From Halorubrum persicum (GTDB lineage Archaea; Halobacteriota; Halobacteria; Halobacteriales; Haloferacaceae): DNA of 64,000 bases. This document shows, in pieces, positions 9,920-18,091 of the stretch (position 1 is the stretch's first letter; every line of letters begins with the position of its first letter). Location: NCBI RefSeq assembly GCF_002727125.1, contig NZ_NHOA01000020.1, positions 1 to 64,000 on the forward strand. The letters are read 5' to 3'. The notes under the pieces are model-generated. The model worked only from the letters and a program-made list of their open reading frames with translations, ran no database searches and was not told where the DNA came from. The position numbers were made by a program, and so were the translations under genes.

Positions 9920-9940
9920 CATTGATAAACTACCAACGCT

Positions 9941-11161
9941 ATGGAATACGACGATATCGGTCGCGGGCCGGAGATCGCCGACGCCGTCAGGCAGTTCGTC
10001 GACGAGACGGTGCTGCCGGTCGAACGCGAGTGGCTCGGTCGCGGGCCGATCCCGGAGGCGGAGATCGAGGCGCTACGCGACGCAGCGCGCGACAGGGGGA
10101 TCTACGCGCCGCAGGTCGACGAGGAGTACGGCGGGCTCGGACTCGGCTTCCGCGAGATGCTGCCGGTGTTCGAGGAAGCGGGCCGCAGCCTGCTCGGGCC
10201 GACGGCGCTCCGGTGTGCGGCGCCCGACGAGGGGAACATGCACACCCTCGAAATCGCGGCCACCGACGCGCAGAAGGAGCGCTGGCTCCGCCCGCTGGCG
10301 GCCGGGGAGATCGATTCGGGCTTCGCGATGACCGAGCCCATGCAGGGCGGAGGCTCCGATCCGAAGATGCTGTCGACGACCGCCGAGAAGGAGGGTGACG
10401 AGTGGGTCATCAACGGCCACAAGTGGTGGACGACCGGCGGAGTCGACGCGGAGGTGCTGTTAACCTTCGCCCGCACGGACCAGGAGGCCCACCCGTACGC
10501 CGGCTGTTCGGTCATCCTCGTGCCCGCCGACGCCGACGGCGTCGAGGTCGTTCGGAACATCCCGCACCTCGGCGAGGGGTTGGTCGGGACGACGCACGCC
10601 GAGATCCGGTTCGACGACGTGCGCGTGCCGGTCGAGAACACGCTCGGCGAGGAGAACGAGGGGTTCACGCTCGTCCAGCAGCGGCTCGGGCCGGCCCGGC
10701 TCACGCACTGCATGCGGTACGCCGGAATGGCCGACCGCGCGCTCGACATCGCGACCGCCTACCTCTCCGAGCGGGAGGGGTTCGGCGAGCCGCTCTCGGA
10801 GAAGCAGGGGCCGCGGTTCCGGATCGCCGACCGCCGCACCGAACTCCACGCCGCCCGCACGATGGTGCGACACGCCGCCGGACGGATCGCCGACGGTCAC
10901 GAGGGGCGCATCGAGGTAGCGATGGCGAAGACGTTCGCGGCGAACGTGACCCAAGAAGCGATCGACGACGCGCTCCAGTTCTGCGGCGGCAACGGCATCG
11001 CGTACGACCTGCCGATCGCGCGCTTCCACGAGAACGTCCGGCAGTTCCGCCTCGTCGACGGCGCCGACGAGGTCCACCGCCGGTCGATCGCCCGAGACGC
11101 CTTCGAGGACCCGCCCACCGAGGAGCTCGAAACCGTCACGCGGTTCGGCGAGTTCGACTGA
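9941..11161 (+). CDS. Acyl-CoA dehydrogenase, ACAD10/11-like
   Basis: FAD-dependent acyl-CoA dehydrogenase fold, 406 residues. Seen: FAMTEP in the middle domain, RLGPARLTHCMR, QFCGGNGIAYD and a C-terminal DGADEVHRRSIAR. The APDEGNMHTLE segment and the GPxRxxHCMR block are hallmarks, from memory, of the ACAD10/11 branch. The catalytic position that is Glu in medium-chain dehydrogenases (YEGT) reads VDGA here, so Asp replaces it, as in that branch. ACAD10/11 and LvaC act on 4-phospho-acyl-CoA made by an APH kinase. The divergent neighbour is such a kinase, so this pair may be the split form. Confidence 0.92.
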   Translation: MEYDDIGRGPEIADAVRQFVDETVLPVEREWLGRGPIPEAEIEALRDAARDRGIYAPQVDEEYGGLGLGFREMLPVFEEAGRSLLGPTALRCAAPDEGNMHTLEIAATDAQKERWLRPLAAGEIDSGFAMTEPMQGGGSDPKMLSTTAEKEGDEWVINGHKWWTTGGVDAEVLLTFARTDQEAHPYAGCSVILVPADADGVEVVRNIPHLGEGLVGTTHAEIRFDDVRVPVENTLGEENEGFTLVQQRLGPARLTHCMRYAGMADRALDIATAYLSEREGFGEPLSEKQGPRFRIADRRTELHAARTMVRHAAGRIADGHEGRIEVAMAKTFAANVTQEAIDDALQFCGGNGIAYDLPIARFHENVRQFRLVDGADEVHRRSIARDAFEDPPTEELETVTRFGEFD

Positions 11162-11179
11162 GCCGGGAGCCCGCGCCGG

Positions 11180-11704
11180 TCACTCCTCGTCCTCCTGAAA
11201 CACCTCGAACAGCTCGGGGTCGGTCCCGAACTTGAGGACGTTCGTCACGACGGAGTTGCGGAGGTTGTTGACGAGCTCGCCGTACTCCTTGTAGAACTCG
11301 TGTATCCACTTCGACTCCTGCTCGCGGTCCTCGAACATCATGATCGTCTTCCACTGGTAGTCGCCGTCGGAGAGGAAGTACATGAACGTGTGCCGGCTCG
11401 ACCGGATATGCTCGAGGGCGTCCTCCCAGTGCTCGTCGAACCCCTTCGGATTGAACTGGAACTCGAAGAGCGAAAAGAAGAGATGCTCCTCGTTGGGGAC
11501 CAACGCCTCTCGGAACACGCCGTCGGCGCGCATCCGCCGGATCGACTCGTTGACCGTGACGTGAGAGACGTCGATGTCGTGTTCCTCGGCGAGGAGGTCG
11601 CGGAGCCCCCGCGAGGTGAGCTGGGGGTCCCGAGCGAGCTCCTGAAGGATGATCGTGTCCCGCTCGGAGAGGTTCCAGTCGGGACGCGGCTGTTTCTCGG
11701 GCAT
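11180..11704 (-). CDS. Winged-helix transcriptional regulator (Lrp/AsnC-like)
   Basis: 174-residue protein. Residues about 12-75 form a helix-turn-helix with wing (LSERDTIILQELARDPQLTS, then VSHVTVNESIRRMRADGVF). Residues about 80-160 form an alpha/beta sensor-like domain (FMYFLSDGDYQWKTIMMFED). It ends in an acidic EDEE. It converges on the acyl-CoA dehydrogenase and is the only regulator near the acid-catabolism genes, so it may control them, perhaps with an acyl-CoA or acid effector (inference). An AT-richer GATTACC about 30 bases upstream may be its TATA element. Confidence 0.8.
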   Translation of the reverse strand: MPEKQPRPDWNLSERDTIILQELARDPQLTSRGLRDLLAEEHDIDVSHVTVNESIRRMRADGVFREALVPNEEHLFFSLFEFQFNPKGFDEHWEDALEHIRSSRHTFMYFLSDGDYQWKTIMMFEDREQESKWIHEFYKEYGELVNNLRNSVVTNVLKFGTDPELFEVFQEDEE

Positions 11705-11840
11705 GCTTTCCGTGGAAGTGAACGCGTCACGGTAATCAGTATTTGGCTCGACGGTCGCCGCCTCGGTCCGCGGTCCGAGTCGGTCGGTCCCGTCCGTCTC
11801 GCGCTCGATGCGCGACGGAGAGCCCGACCCGCCGCTGTGC

Positions 11841-11876
11841 GGTGAGCGGGAACGACTCGGTGAGCGGGAACGACTC
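11841..11876. repeat. Tandem duplication of 18 bp
   Basis: Two perfect consecutive copies of an 18-base unit beginning GGTGAGCGGGAACG. Degenerate copies follow at 11881-11907, running into the 3' end of the small membrane-protein gene on the minus strand. Read on that strand, the units repeat the protein's last codons (PLTE) beyond its stop, so this is a local slip duplication of a gene end. Confidence 0.85.
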
Positions 11877-11888
11877 GGAGGGTGAGAG

Positions 11889-12119
11889 CTACTCGGTGAG
11901 CGGGAGGAAGATCCCGAAGATGAACGGGGTGGCGAGCGCGATCGCGGTGCCGAGGAACTCCAGATCGAGGAGGAGCTGCTCCTCCCACCCCGGTACCTGC
12001 GCGCCCGTCATGTGGATGTACGCCTCGCCGACGGCCCCGATCAGGAACAGTCCGAGCCCGATCGCGACGCCGCGTTTGGTGATCGTCGGGTAGTCCAGGT
12101 TGCCGTACCGTCCAGCCAT
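11889..12119 (-). CDS. Small haloarchaeal membrane protein, unknown function
   Basis: 76 residues from the ATG at 12119, opening MAGRYGNLDYPTITKRG and followed by two hydrophobic segments (VAIGLGLFLIGAVGEAYI and FLGTAIALATPFIFGIFLP) separated by a short acidic loop. I choose this start over an ATG nine codons upstream because CACTTATGC at 12143-12151 on the same strand is a TATA element at leaderless spacing. The pattern resembles conserved uncharacterised haloarchaeal membrane proteins; no function is known to me. Confidence 0.75.
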   Translation of the reverse strand: MAGRYGNLDYPTITKRGVAIGLGLFLIGAVGEAYIHMTGAQVPGWEEQLLLDLEFLGTAIALATPFIFGIFLPLTE

Positions 12120-12142
12120 GGCCGTGGCTTGCCGAGAGAATC

Positions 12143-12151
12143 GCATAAGTG
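12143..12151 (-). promoter_or_regulatory. TATA element for the small membrane protein gene
   Basis: CACTTATGC on the minus strand, about 27 bases before the ATG at 12119. Confidence 0.5.
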
Positions 12152-12204
12152 TTGCTCTCTGGTGAGTGTCGCGCCTGCGTCGACCCGGTGGCGCGACCCG
12201 GCGC

Positions 12205-14172
12205 TCACACCAACCCGCCCGCGGTGAACGCCGCGTAGCAGATCGCCACGAGCAGCCCGGAGTGGAACAGCGCCGCGTACCGCCCGCGAGAGGCGGTGCC
12301 GGCGAACCACCCCGACGCGAGCATCGTCGCCTGCGTGACGACGTACAGCCGGAAGCGTTCGAGGTCGGGGAGCACCGTCTCCGGCTCGGTCACGAGGTCG
12401 GTGGCGCCGGCGAGGTCGGCGAGCCGCGCGGCGTCGATCACCTGCGTGTTGACGACGGCGACGACCGCCGCGACAAGCGCGGCCGCCGCCCACCCGACCG
12501 CGACGTAGGGGTGCATCGAGGAGCGGAGCGCGCGCTGTTCGCTGTAGAGCCGCCCGACCTCGATCCGGAGCGTCTCGAAGACGGCGTCGGCGTCGCTCCC
12601 GGCGTTCAGGGCGTCGGTGACGACCCCGAGCGTCCCCTCGGCGAGCGGCGTTCCGACGCGGTCGACGAACCGGTCGATCGCGGCCTCCCGGACGTCGGAT
12701 GACTGGTCCGACGCGTCGGCCCCCGCTGTGCCGCCCGTCGCCGTCGTCGACCGGAGCGCGAACGCGAGGTCGGCCACGTCGTCGTCGAGCACGCCGAGGT
12801 CCGCGTCGCGCGCGACCGCCTCGACGGCCGCCGGGAAGGGCCGCCCCTGCGCGACGTGACCCGAGACGGCGTGGACGAAGTCCGTCAGCTCGCGGTCCTT
12901 CGCGTCGTCGATCCGGGTGCGTCGCCCCGCGACGACGCCGACGGGGACCGCGAACGCCGCGTACGAGAGCAGTCCCACGTTGACGAGGGTGTACCCCGAG
13001 AACGCGAGCGCGAGCGCGATCAGGACCGCGGGCGGCGCGCAGACGACCGCGGCGCTCGCGGGATTTCGCCCGACCGAGGCGAGGATGCCGCGGGGAGTCG
13101 CCGGGAGGTCGTAGCTCGCGCGCTGGTTCGGCGGGCGCAGCGTCCCGACCGCGACCGCGCCGACGAGGCCGATGGCGACGAGGAAGGCGACGGCGCCGTA
13201 GAGGACGACCGCCCGCGTCGGCACCACGCCGACCGGGGTGTCGACCGGCGGAAGCAGCTCCGGAACGACGACGGTGAGCGCGGTCGCCGCGATGACGAGC
13301 AGCGCCGGCAACACCAGCACGACGACGAACAGCTCCGTGAGCAGTTCGAGGAATCGCCGGGCGCGCTTCCGCGCGCGATCCTGCCGGTGCGCGAGCATCC
13401 GGCGCTCGGTCCGGAGGTACTCCGCGAGCGCCGCGTCGCCGGTCGCCGCGTGCTTGCGGAACTTCAGGAGGAACGGCGCGAGCAGCTCCCGCGAGGGCGT
13501 GTCGCGGGCGACCCGACGGAGTCCCTCGTCGAGGCTCCCGGCGAGGCGCGCGGCGTTGAGCGCCTTCCGGAGCGAGGCCGCGGTCCCGCCGTACGCGTCG
13601 TTCGCGGCCGCCTTCTCGACCATCTCTCGGGGACCGTCGCTCCCGGCGGAGAGCAGTTCGAGGTAGCGGACGGCGGGCGGGAGCGTCCGCTCGATGTCGG
13701 TCCGGCGCGCCGCCGTGAGCCAGCGGAGGTGGAGCCCGCCGAGCCGCACCGTCGCGCGCTTGGCGAGGAGCCCGGCGAGGCCCGCGGCGACGACGGCGAC
13801 GCGGTCGGCCGACAGCGACCCGACCGGGACCGGCGCACGCGCGCCGATCCGGGCGTCGACCGCCGCGAGCAGGCCGGGGGCGGTCGACGCGGCGACGAGC
13901 AGCGCCGGGACGATGACGGCGACGCAGGCGACCCACGAGAGCCCGTACACCCTGGACAGGTACGTCTCGAACCCCGTGTCGAGCGCGGTGCCGCGGTACC
14001 GCTTCCGGTCGGCGTCGTGCCGGCGGTCGCTCGCGTGGCGCGCGAAGAGGGCGTACAGCACGCGGTCGATCACCGAGGAGCCGCCGGCGCGGGTGAACCC
14101 GTCGGCCTCGGCGGCGTCGAGGGCGCGGCGACCTCCCGAAGCGTCGGTCCCCGTCGGAGGCTCGCCGCTCAC
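12205..14172 (-). CDS. Type II/IV secretion membrane platform protein (TadC/PilC-like)
   Basis: 655-residue polytopic membrane protein with two type II secretion F domains, the usual archaeal PilC/ArlJ arrangement. The first half carries RYLELLSAGSDGPREMVEKA and the second, about residues 420-530, ELTDFVHAVSGHVAQGRPFP with VVTDALNAGSDADAVFETLR. Long hydrophobic stretches flank each domain. The start overlaps the end of the ATPase gene upstream by four bases. It should anchor the ATPase and drive assembly of a pilin-like filament in the cytoplasmic membrane. No pilin gene lies next to it. Confidence 0.9.
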   Translation of the reverse strand: MSGEPPTGTDASGGRRALDAAEADGFTRAGGSSVIDRVLYALFARHASDRRHDADRKRYRGTALDTGFETYLSRVYGLSWVACVAVIVPALLVAASTAPGLLAAVDARIGARAPVPVGSLSADRVAVVAAGLAGLLAKRATVRLGGLHLRWLTAARRTDIERTLPPAVRYLELLSAGSDGPREMVEKAAANDAYGGTAASLRKALNAARLAGSLDEGLRRVARDTPSRELLAPFLLKFRKHAATGDAALAEYLRTERRMLAHRQDRARKRARRFLELLTELFVVVLVLPALLVIAATALTVVVPELLPPVDTPVGVVPTRAVVLYGAVAFLVAIGLVGAVAVGTLRPPNQRASYDLPATPRGILASVGRNPASAAVVCAPPAVLIALALAFSGYTLVNVGLLSYAAFAVPVGVVAGRRTRIDDAKDRELTDFVHAVSGHVAQGRPFPAAVEAVARDADLGVLDDDVADLAFALRSTTATGGTAGADASDQSSDVREAAIDRFVDRVGTPLAEGTLGVVTDALNAGSDADAVFETLRIEVGRLYSEQRALRSSMHPYVAVGWAAAALVAAVVAVVNTQVIDAARLADLAGATDLVTEPETVLPDLERFRLYVVTQATMLASGWFAGTASRGRYAALFHSGLLVAICYAAFTAGGLV

Positions 14173-16517
14173 GGCCTCCCCTCCCCGCCCGTCGTGCGGG
14201 CGGCGCGCTCGACGGTCGCCGCCTCGTCGGTCCGGAGGTCCGCGAGGAACTCGAACAGCGCGTCGACGTCGTCGACCCCGTCGCGGACGAGGTACTCGAC
14301 GTACCGTCGCTTGGACGCGAACTCCGCCTCGACGGCGCCGACGTCGCGGTCGGTGTGGTCGGCGATGCGGGCGAGCGCGTGGAGGCGGCGCCCGTCGCCG
14401 GGCGCGGTGGGGGTCTCAGCGGCGTCGGAGTGAGACCCGTCACCGTCCGCGGACGGCGACCCACCCGGCGCGCCCGGGAACCGGAAGTCACCGTCGGCGT
14501 CGCGCCACGCGATCGTGTTGTAGTACACCGCCTCCGACCCCTTGTCGACGACGCCGGCACCGCCGTGTTTGGGGTTCCCCGTCGGGCTGTGCGCCGCCGC
14601 CGGATCGAGCGCCTCGTACTCAGCCTCGGAGAGGAGCTCGACCGCCCGAGAGACGTAGCGCTCGCCGTCGGCCTGCCGCGGGAAGACGACCAGGTCGACC
14701 TCGCGGAGGAGATACGCCGGGAGCCCGTGCTCGATCACGCGGTTGACGAGGGCCTCCACGTCCTCGGCGTGCGTGGTTCCGATCACGCCGTGGCCGGTGT
14801 TGAGCGTCTCGGCGAACGTCTCGAAGCTCGCGGGCGTGTTGATCTCGGCGATCACCTCCACGTCGGGGTTCAGGTAGTTCGCTTCGGCCATCAGCTCCGA
14901 CATGCTCACGGCCTTGTACGCGTCCTCGTGGTCGCGGGTCGTGAGCGACACCCCGGTCTCGTGCGGGAGCCTGACCTCGCGGGACCCCTCGTCGATCGAC
15001 ACCGGCCGGTCGTCGAACGGGATGAAGGGCGTGTGCGCGTTGAGCAGGGTCGTCTTCCCCACCCCGGTTGGCCCAGCGAAGAGGACGACGCCGCGGTGCT
15101 CGTACAGGAGCCACAACAGGGTGACCAGATCGGGGGAGAGCGTCCCGCGCTCGACCAGATCGACGGGGGTCAGGGCGTCCGCGCTCTGCTTCCGGATCGA
15201 GACGTGCGGGCCGCCCTCCGAGATGACGGGGAGCGCCACCGCACACCGGATCGTCTCGTCGACCCCGTCGACGTCGAGGTTCACCTTCGCCGACGGCGTG
15301 GAGGCGTTGAGCTCGGTGCCGTCGCGGGCGGCCAGGCCGGTGACGACGTTGACGAAGGCGGTCTCGTCGTCGAACGCGAGGTTGGTCGGGACGCGCCGCC
15401 CCGCGCCGCCAGCGTCGCCGAGGGCGTCGTCCGCGGACCCCCGCAGGATCGAGGTCCGGGGGACGACCTTCACGCGCTCGCCGACGCGGTTCGCCTCCAC
15501 GTCCTCCAGGTTCGGGTCTCGGATCGGGACCGTCAGGATGCCCTCGCCGACGAAGTCGCGGAGCACGTAGTACGCGAGGTCGTCGAGCCGGTCGCGGGCG
15601 TACCGCGAGTCGACCGGCGGGACCGCGAGCCCGCGGTCGGCCAGCGCGGACCGGACGCGATGGGTCGCCGCGCCGAGCCACGCGCGGGTGTTGCGCGCGG
15701 TGAGCCGCCGCGAGAGGAACCGGCGGGCGTGCTCGGCGACGAACGCCTCGCGGTCGTCGACGACGCCGTTGACGGTCGTCTCCCAGATCCGCTCTTTACA
15801 CTCCTCGATCAGCGCCTCGTCGCCGGGCAGGAGGTCGGGTTCGCGGACGGCGTACTTCGTCTCGAACGCGTCCGAGCCGAGCAGCCGCTCGCGGGCGACG
15901 ACCACCTCGACGGAGAGCCCAGCGAAGTCGACCGCGTACCGGGCGAGCCGCTCGGCGGCGACGCGCTCGACGTACTCCGCGTCGGCGTCGATCCCCGTCT
16001 CCAGCGGCGCGAACGTTTCGGTGTGGACGACCAGCTCGCGCTCGTCGCCCACGTCGGCCACCTCGATCCGGTCGTCGAGGGCGAGCGGCGTCACGTCGCC
16101 GAGCAGTCGGAGGTCGCGCAGCGCGTGGTAGTCGATCCGGCGGCGCGCCGCCGCGCTCGCGTCGACCAGCCGGTCGAGGGCGCGCTCGTACTTCGGCTCG
16201 AACCCCGACTCGGCCCGCTCGTTCACGCCGACCCGCGTGAGCGGGCGGCGGTGGCGCACCCCAGAGAAGTGGTCGCGGACGCGGTCGAGCGCGCGCTCGT
16301 CGGCCGCGGACAGCGGCGGCTCCCGAACGTCGTAGCCGAACCGACCGCCGTCCCGCTCGCGAACGGTCGCGACGACCCCGGGCTCCGATTCGTACTGCGC
16401 GCGAACCGCGGGCGCGTACCACGCCTCGGGGTCGTCCGGCGGCACCGGTGCCGGGACCGCACCGCTCGGATCGTCGTCCGCGTCGTCGACGATCCGGAGG
16501 GTCGGCCCGTCGCTCAC
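14169..16517 (-). CDS. Type II/IV secretion ATPase (PilB/TadA-like)
   Basis: 782-residue secretion ATPase with a long N-terminal part of about 400 residues and a RecA-like motor. Walker A is GPTGVGKTT near residue 480, followed by FDDRPVSIDEGSREVRL. The Walker B region is VEVIAEINTP and the His box is GVIGTTHAED. The unusual AEIN in place of GEVR is seen, from memory, in archaeal PilB-type proteins. A GTG at 16517 starts the gene. It powers the membrane platform encoded just downstream. Roughly 100 C-terminal residues after a Pro/Gly/Asp-rich linker form a separate helical domain. Confidence 0.92.
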   Translation of the reverse strand: MSDGPTLRIVDDADDDPSGAVPAPVPPDDPEAWYAPAVRAQYESEPGVVATVRERDGGRFGYDVREPPLSAADERALDRVRDHFSGVRHRRPLTRVGVNERAESGFEPKYERALDRLVDASAAARRRIDYHALRDLRLLGDVTPLALDDRIEVADVGDERELVVHTETFAPLETGIDADAEYVERVAAERLARYAVDFAGLSVEVVVARERLLGSDAFETKYAVREPDLLPGDEALIEECKERIWETTVNGVVDDREAFVAEHARRFLSRRLTARNTRAWLGAATHRVRSALADRGLAVPPVDSRYARDRLDDLAYYVLRDFVGEGILTVPIRDPNLEDVEANRVGERVKVVPRTSILRGSADDALGDAGGAGRRVPTNLAFDDETAFVNVVTGLAARDGTELNASTPSAKVNLDVDGVDETIRCAVALPVISEGGPHVSIRKQSADALTPVDLVERGTLSPDLVTLLWLLYEHRGVVLFAGPTGVGKTTLLNAHTPFIPFDDRPVSIDEGSREVRLPHETGVSLTTRDHEDAYKAVSMSELMAEANYLNPDVEVIAEINTPASFETFAETLNTGHGVIGTTHAEDVEALVNRVIEHGLPAYLLREVDLVVFPRQADGERYVSRAVELLSEAEYEALDPAAAHSPTGNPKHGGAGVVDKGSEAVYYNTIAWRDADGDFRFPGAPGGSPSADGDGSHSDAAETPTAPGDGRRLHALARIADHTDRDVGAVEAEFASKRRYVEYLVRDGVDDVDALFEFLADLRTDEAATVERAARTTGGEGRP

Positions 16518-16752
16518 GGCTCGGCACCCCGCGTCGCTCGGTTCGTCGCAGCGCGGGCGCCCAGTCTCCGGATCATGGTTCGATCGGCGGGTGGCCGGCG
16601 GACCGATTTAAGCGTTATTTTCTGTCAGCATCGTTTTATTTCAGCGTTCGAAAACGTCCGTGTAAACGATCGGTTCCGGCGGCGGCGGCGCGGCCGCCGG
16701 CGCCTCGAGAAGGTGAATGATCGTTCGTCCGAGTTCTCACATATGAAAACGC

Positions 16753-16759
16753 ATTTATA
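16753..16759 (+). promoter_or_regulatory. TATA element for the TauE/SafE permease gene
   Basis: ATTTATA about 32 bases before the ATG at 16791. The divergent interval 16518-16790 is AT-rich compared with its surroundings and also holds CTTAAATCGG on the minus strand near 16604-16613, a possible promoter for the secretion ATPase. Confidence 0.5.
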
Positions 16760-16790
16760 CGGATCTCCGTAATTCGCGTTCCACGCCTCA

Positions 16791-17876
16791 ATGAGCAATT
16801 CACTGTCGAGCGGCGTGCAGCGTACCTTTCTGCGGTATCAGCACGTCCTCGTGTTCCTCGCCCCGCTCGTGTTCGTCGCGGGGGTGTACGGCTTCGCCCC
16901 GGCGCCGGCCGACGCCGGCGTCGGGTACTGGACCGAGTACTGGTGGCTGTTCATCGCGTTCGTCGTCGGCGCGACCATCGTCAACACCGTCGGGATCAGC
17001 GGGTCGGCGCTGTTCGTCCCGTTCCTCATCTTCGTCTTCCCGCTCGTCGCGTATCCGTTGGAGCCGACGACGCTGGTGAAGATCGGGCTCATCAGCGAGT
17101 CGTTCGGGCTGTCGAGCTCGTCGCTCGCGTTCATCCAGTACGGGCTGGTCGATCGGCGGCTCTCGCTGTCGCTCGTGCTCGGCGGCGTCCCCTTCGTCGT
17201 CGGCGGGGCGCTCCTCTCGTTCGTCATCCCGGAGCCCCTGTTCCACGCGCTGTTGGGTATCGCCCTGATCGCGGCGTCATACCTCCTCTTTCGGGCCGAT
17301 CTGGGTCACGGTGAGCCGACCGGGAGCACGGAGGGCGAAGAGGTCGCGACGGACGGCGGGGCGTCGCGTGACCTCCCGAACGACGCGAACAAGCTCGGTC
17401 CCGCGGGCGTCGAGACGGACGATTCCGGGACGGTCACTCGGGTCGACCGCGACGGCGACGACTACGTCTACTCGCGCGGCGGCTACCTCGAGCGGTTCGC
17501 CAACTACAGCGTCGGCGGCGTGTTTCAGGGGCTCGCCGGCTTCGGGATCGGCGAGCTCGGGATCATCTCGATGCTCCGCACGGAGGTCCCGGTTCGCGTC
17601 GCGATCGGGACGAACCACATCGTGGTCGCGACGACCGCCGTGTTGGCGTCCGTCGTCCACGTGTTCGGCGGCGGGCTCGTCGGCGGCCACGCGATGGACC
17701 TGACGACGACGCCGTGGAACATGGTCGTCTGGACCGTTCCGGCGACGACGCTCGGCGGCCAGATCGCGCCGTACGTCTCGACGGCGCTGAACACCGAGAC
17801 GATCAAGGCGGGCGTGGGCGGGCTGTTCGCGATCATCGCGGTGGCGCTGTTCGCGATGGCCGGCGGCGGCCTGTGA
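16791..17876 (+). CDS. TauE/SafE-family (TSUP) membrane permease
   Basis: 361-residue integral membrane protein of the sulfite/organosulfonate exporter family. The pattern VGATIVNTVGISGSALFVPF in the first half and GGVFQGLAGFGIGELGII in the second is the family's internal repeat. A hydrophilic, acidic loop of about 60 residues (around 166-225) separates the two halves and is longer than usual. The substrate is unknown; the family includes sulfite, taurine and sulfoacetate carriers. It stands alone with its own promoter. Confidence 0.87.
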   Translation: MSNSLSSGVQRTFLRYQHVLVFLAPLVFVAGVYGFAPAPADAGVGYWTEYWWLFIAFVVGATIVNTVGISGSALFVPFLIFVFPLVAYPLEPTTLVKIGLISESFGLSSSSLAFIQYGLVDRRLSLSLVLGGVPFVVGGALLSFVIPEPLFHALLGIALIAASYLLFRADLGHGEPTGSTEGEEVATDGGASRDLPNDANKLGPAGVETDDSGTVTRVDRDGDDYVYSRGGYLERFANYSVGGVFQGLAGFGIGELGIISMLRTEVPVRVAIGTNHIVVATTAVLASVVHVFGGGLVGGHAMDLTTTPWNMVVWTVPATTLGGQIAPYVSTALNTETIKAGVGGLFAIIAVALFAMAGGGL

Positions 17877-18091
17877 GTCGGTCGGGTCGGCGGCGGAGCC
17901 GGACACCCCGGCACCGAGTGTGACGCCCGCGGCCGGAAGCGCCCCGAGCGCGGTACGCCCGGCGGTCGAGGCCCTCGCGTCTGAAGCGGTCGAGGCCACA
18001 GCGGCGACCCACGAGGGCGACGGCCGGGGGCAGACGGAGAGCCTTGCCCGAACTGTAGCCCCTTTCAGTCGGTCGTGATTACGCCGACGAG

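Noticed and set aside
14355-16772. A plus-strand open frame of about 800 codons opposite the secretion ATPase
   Set aside because: It is an antisense shadow created by high GC at third codon positions. It has Arg/Val/Asp-rich low-complexity composition, no motifs, and runs through the ATPase gene and its promoter.
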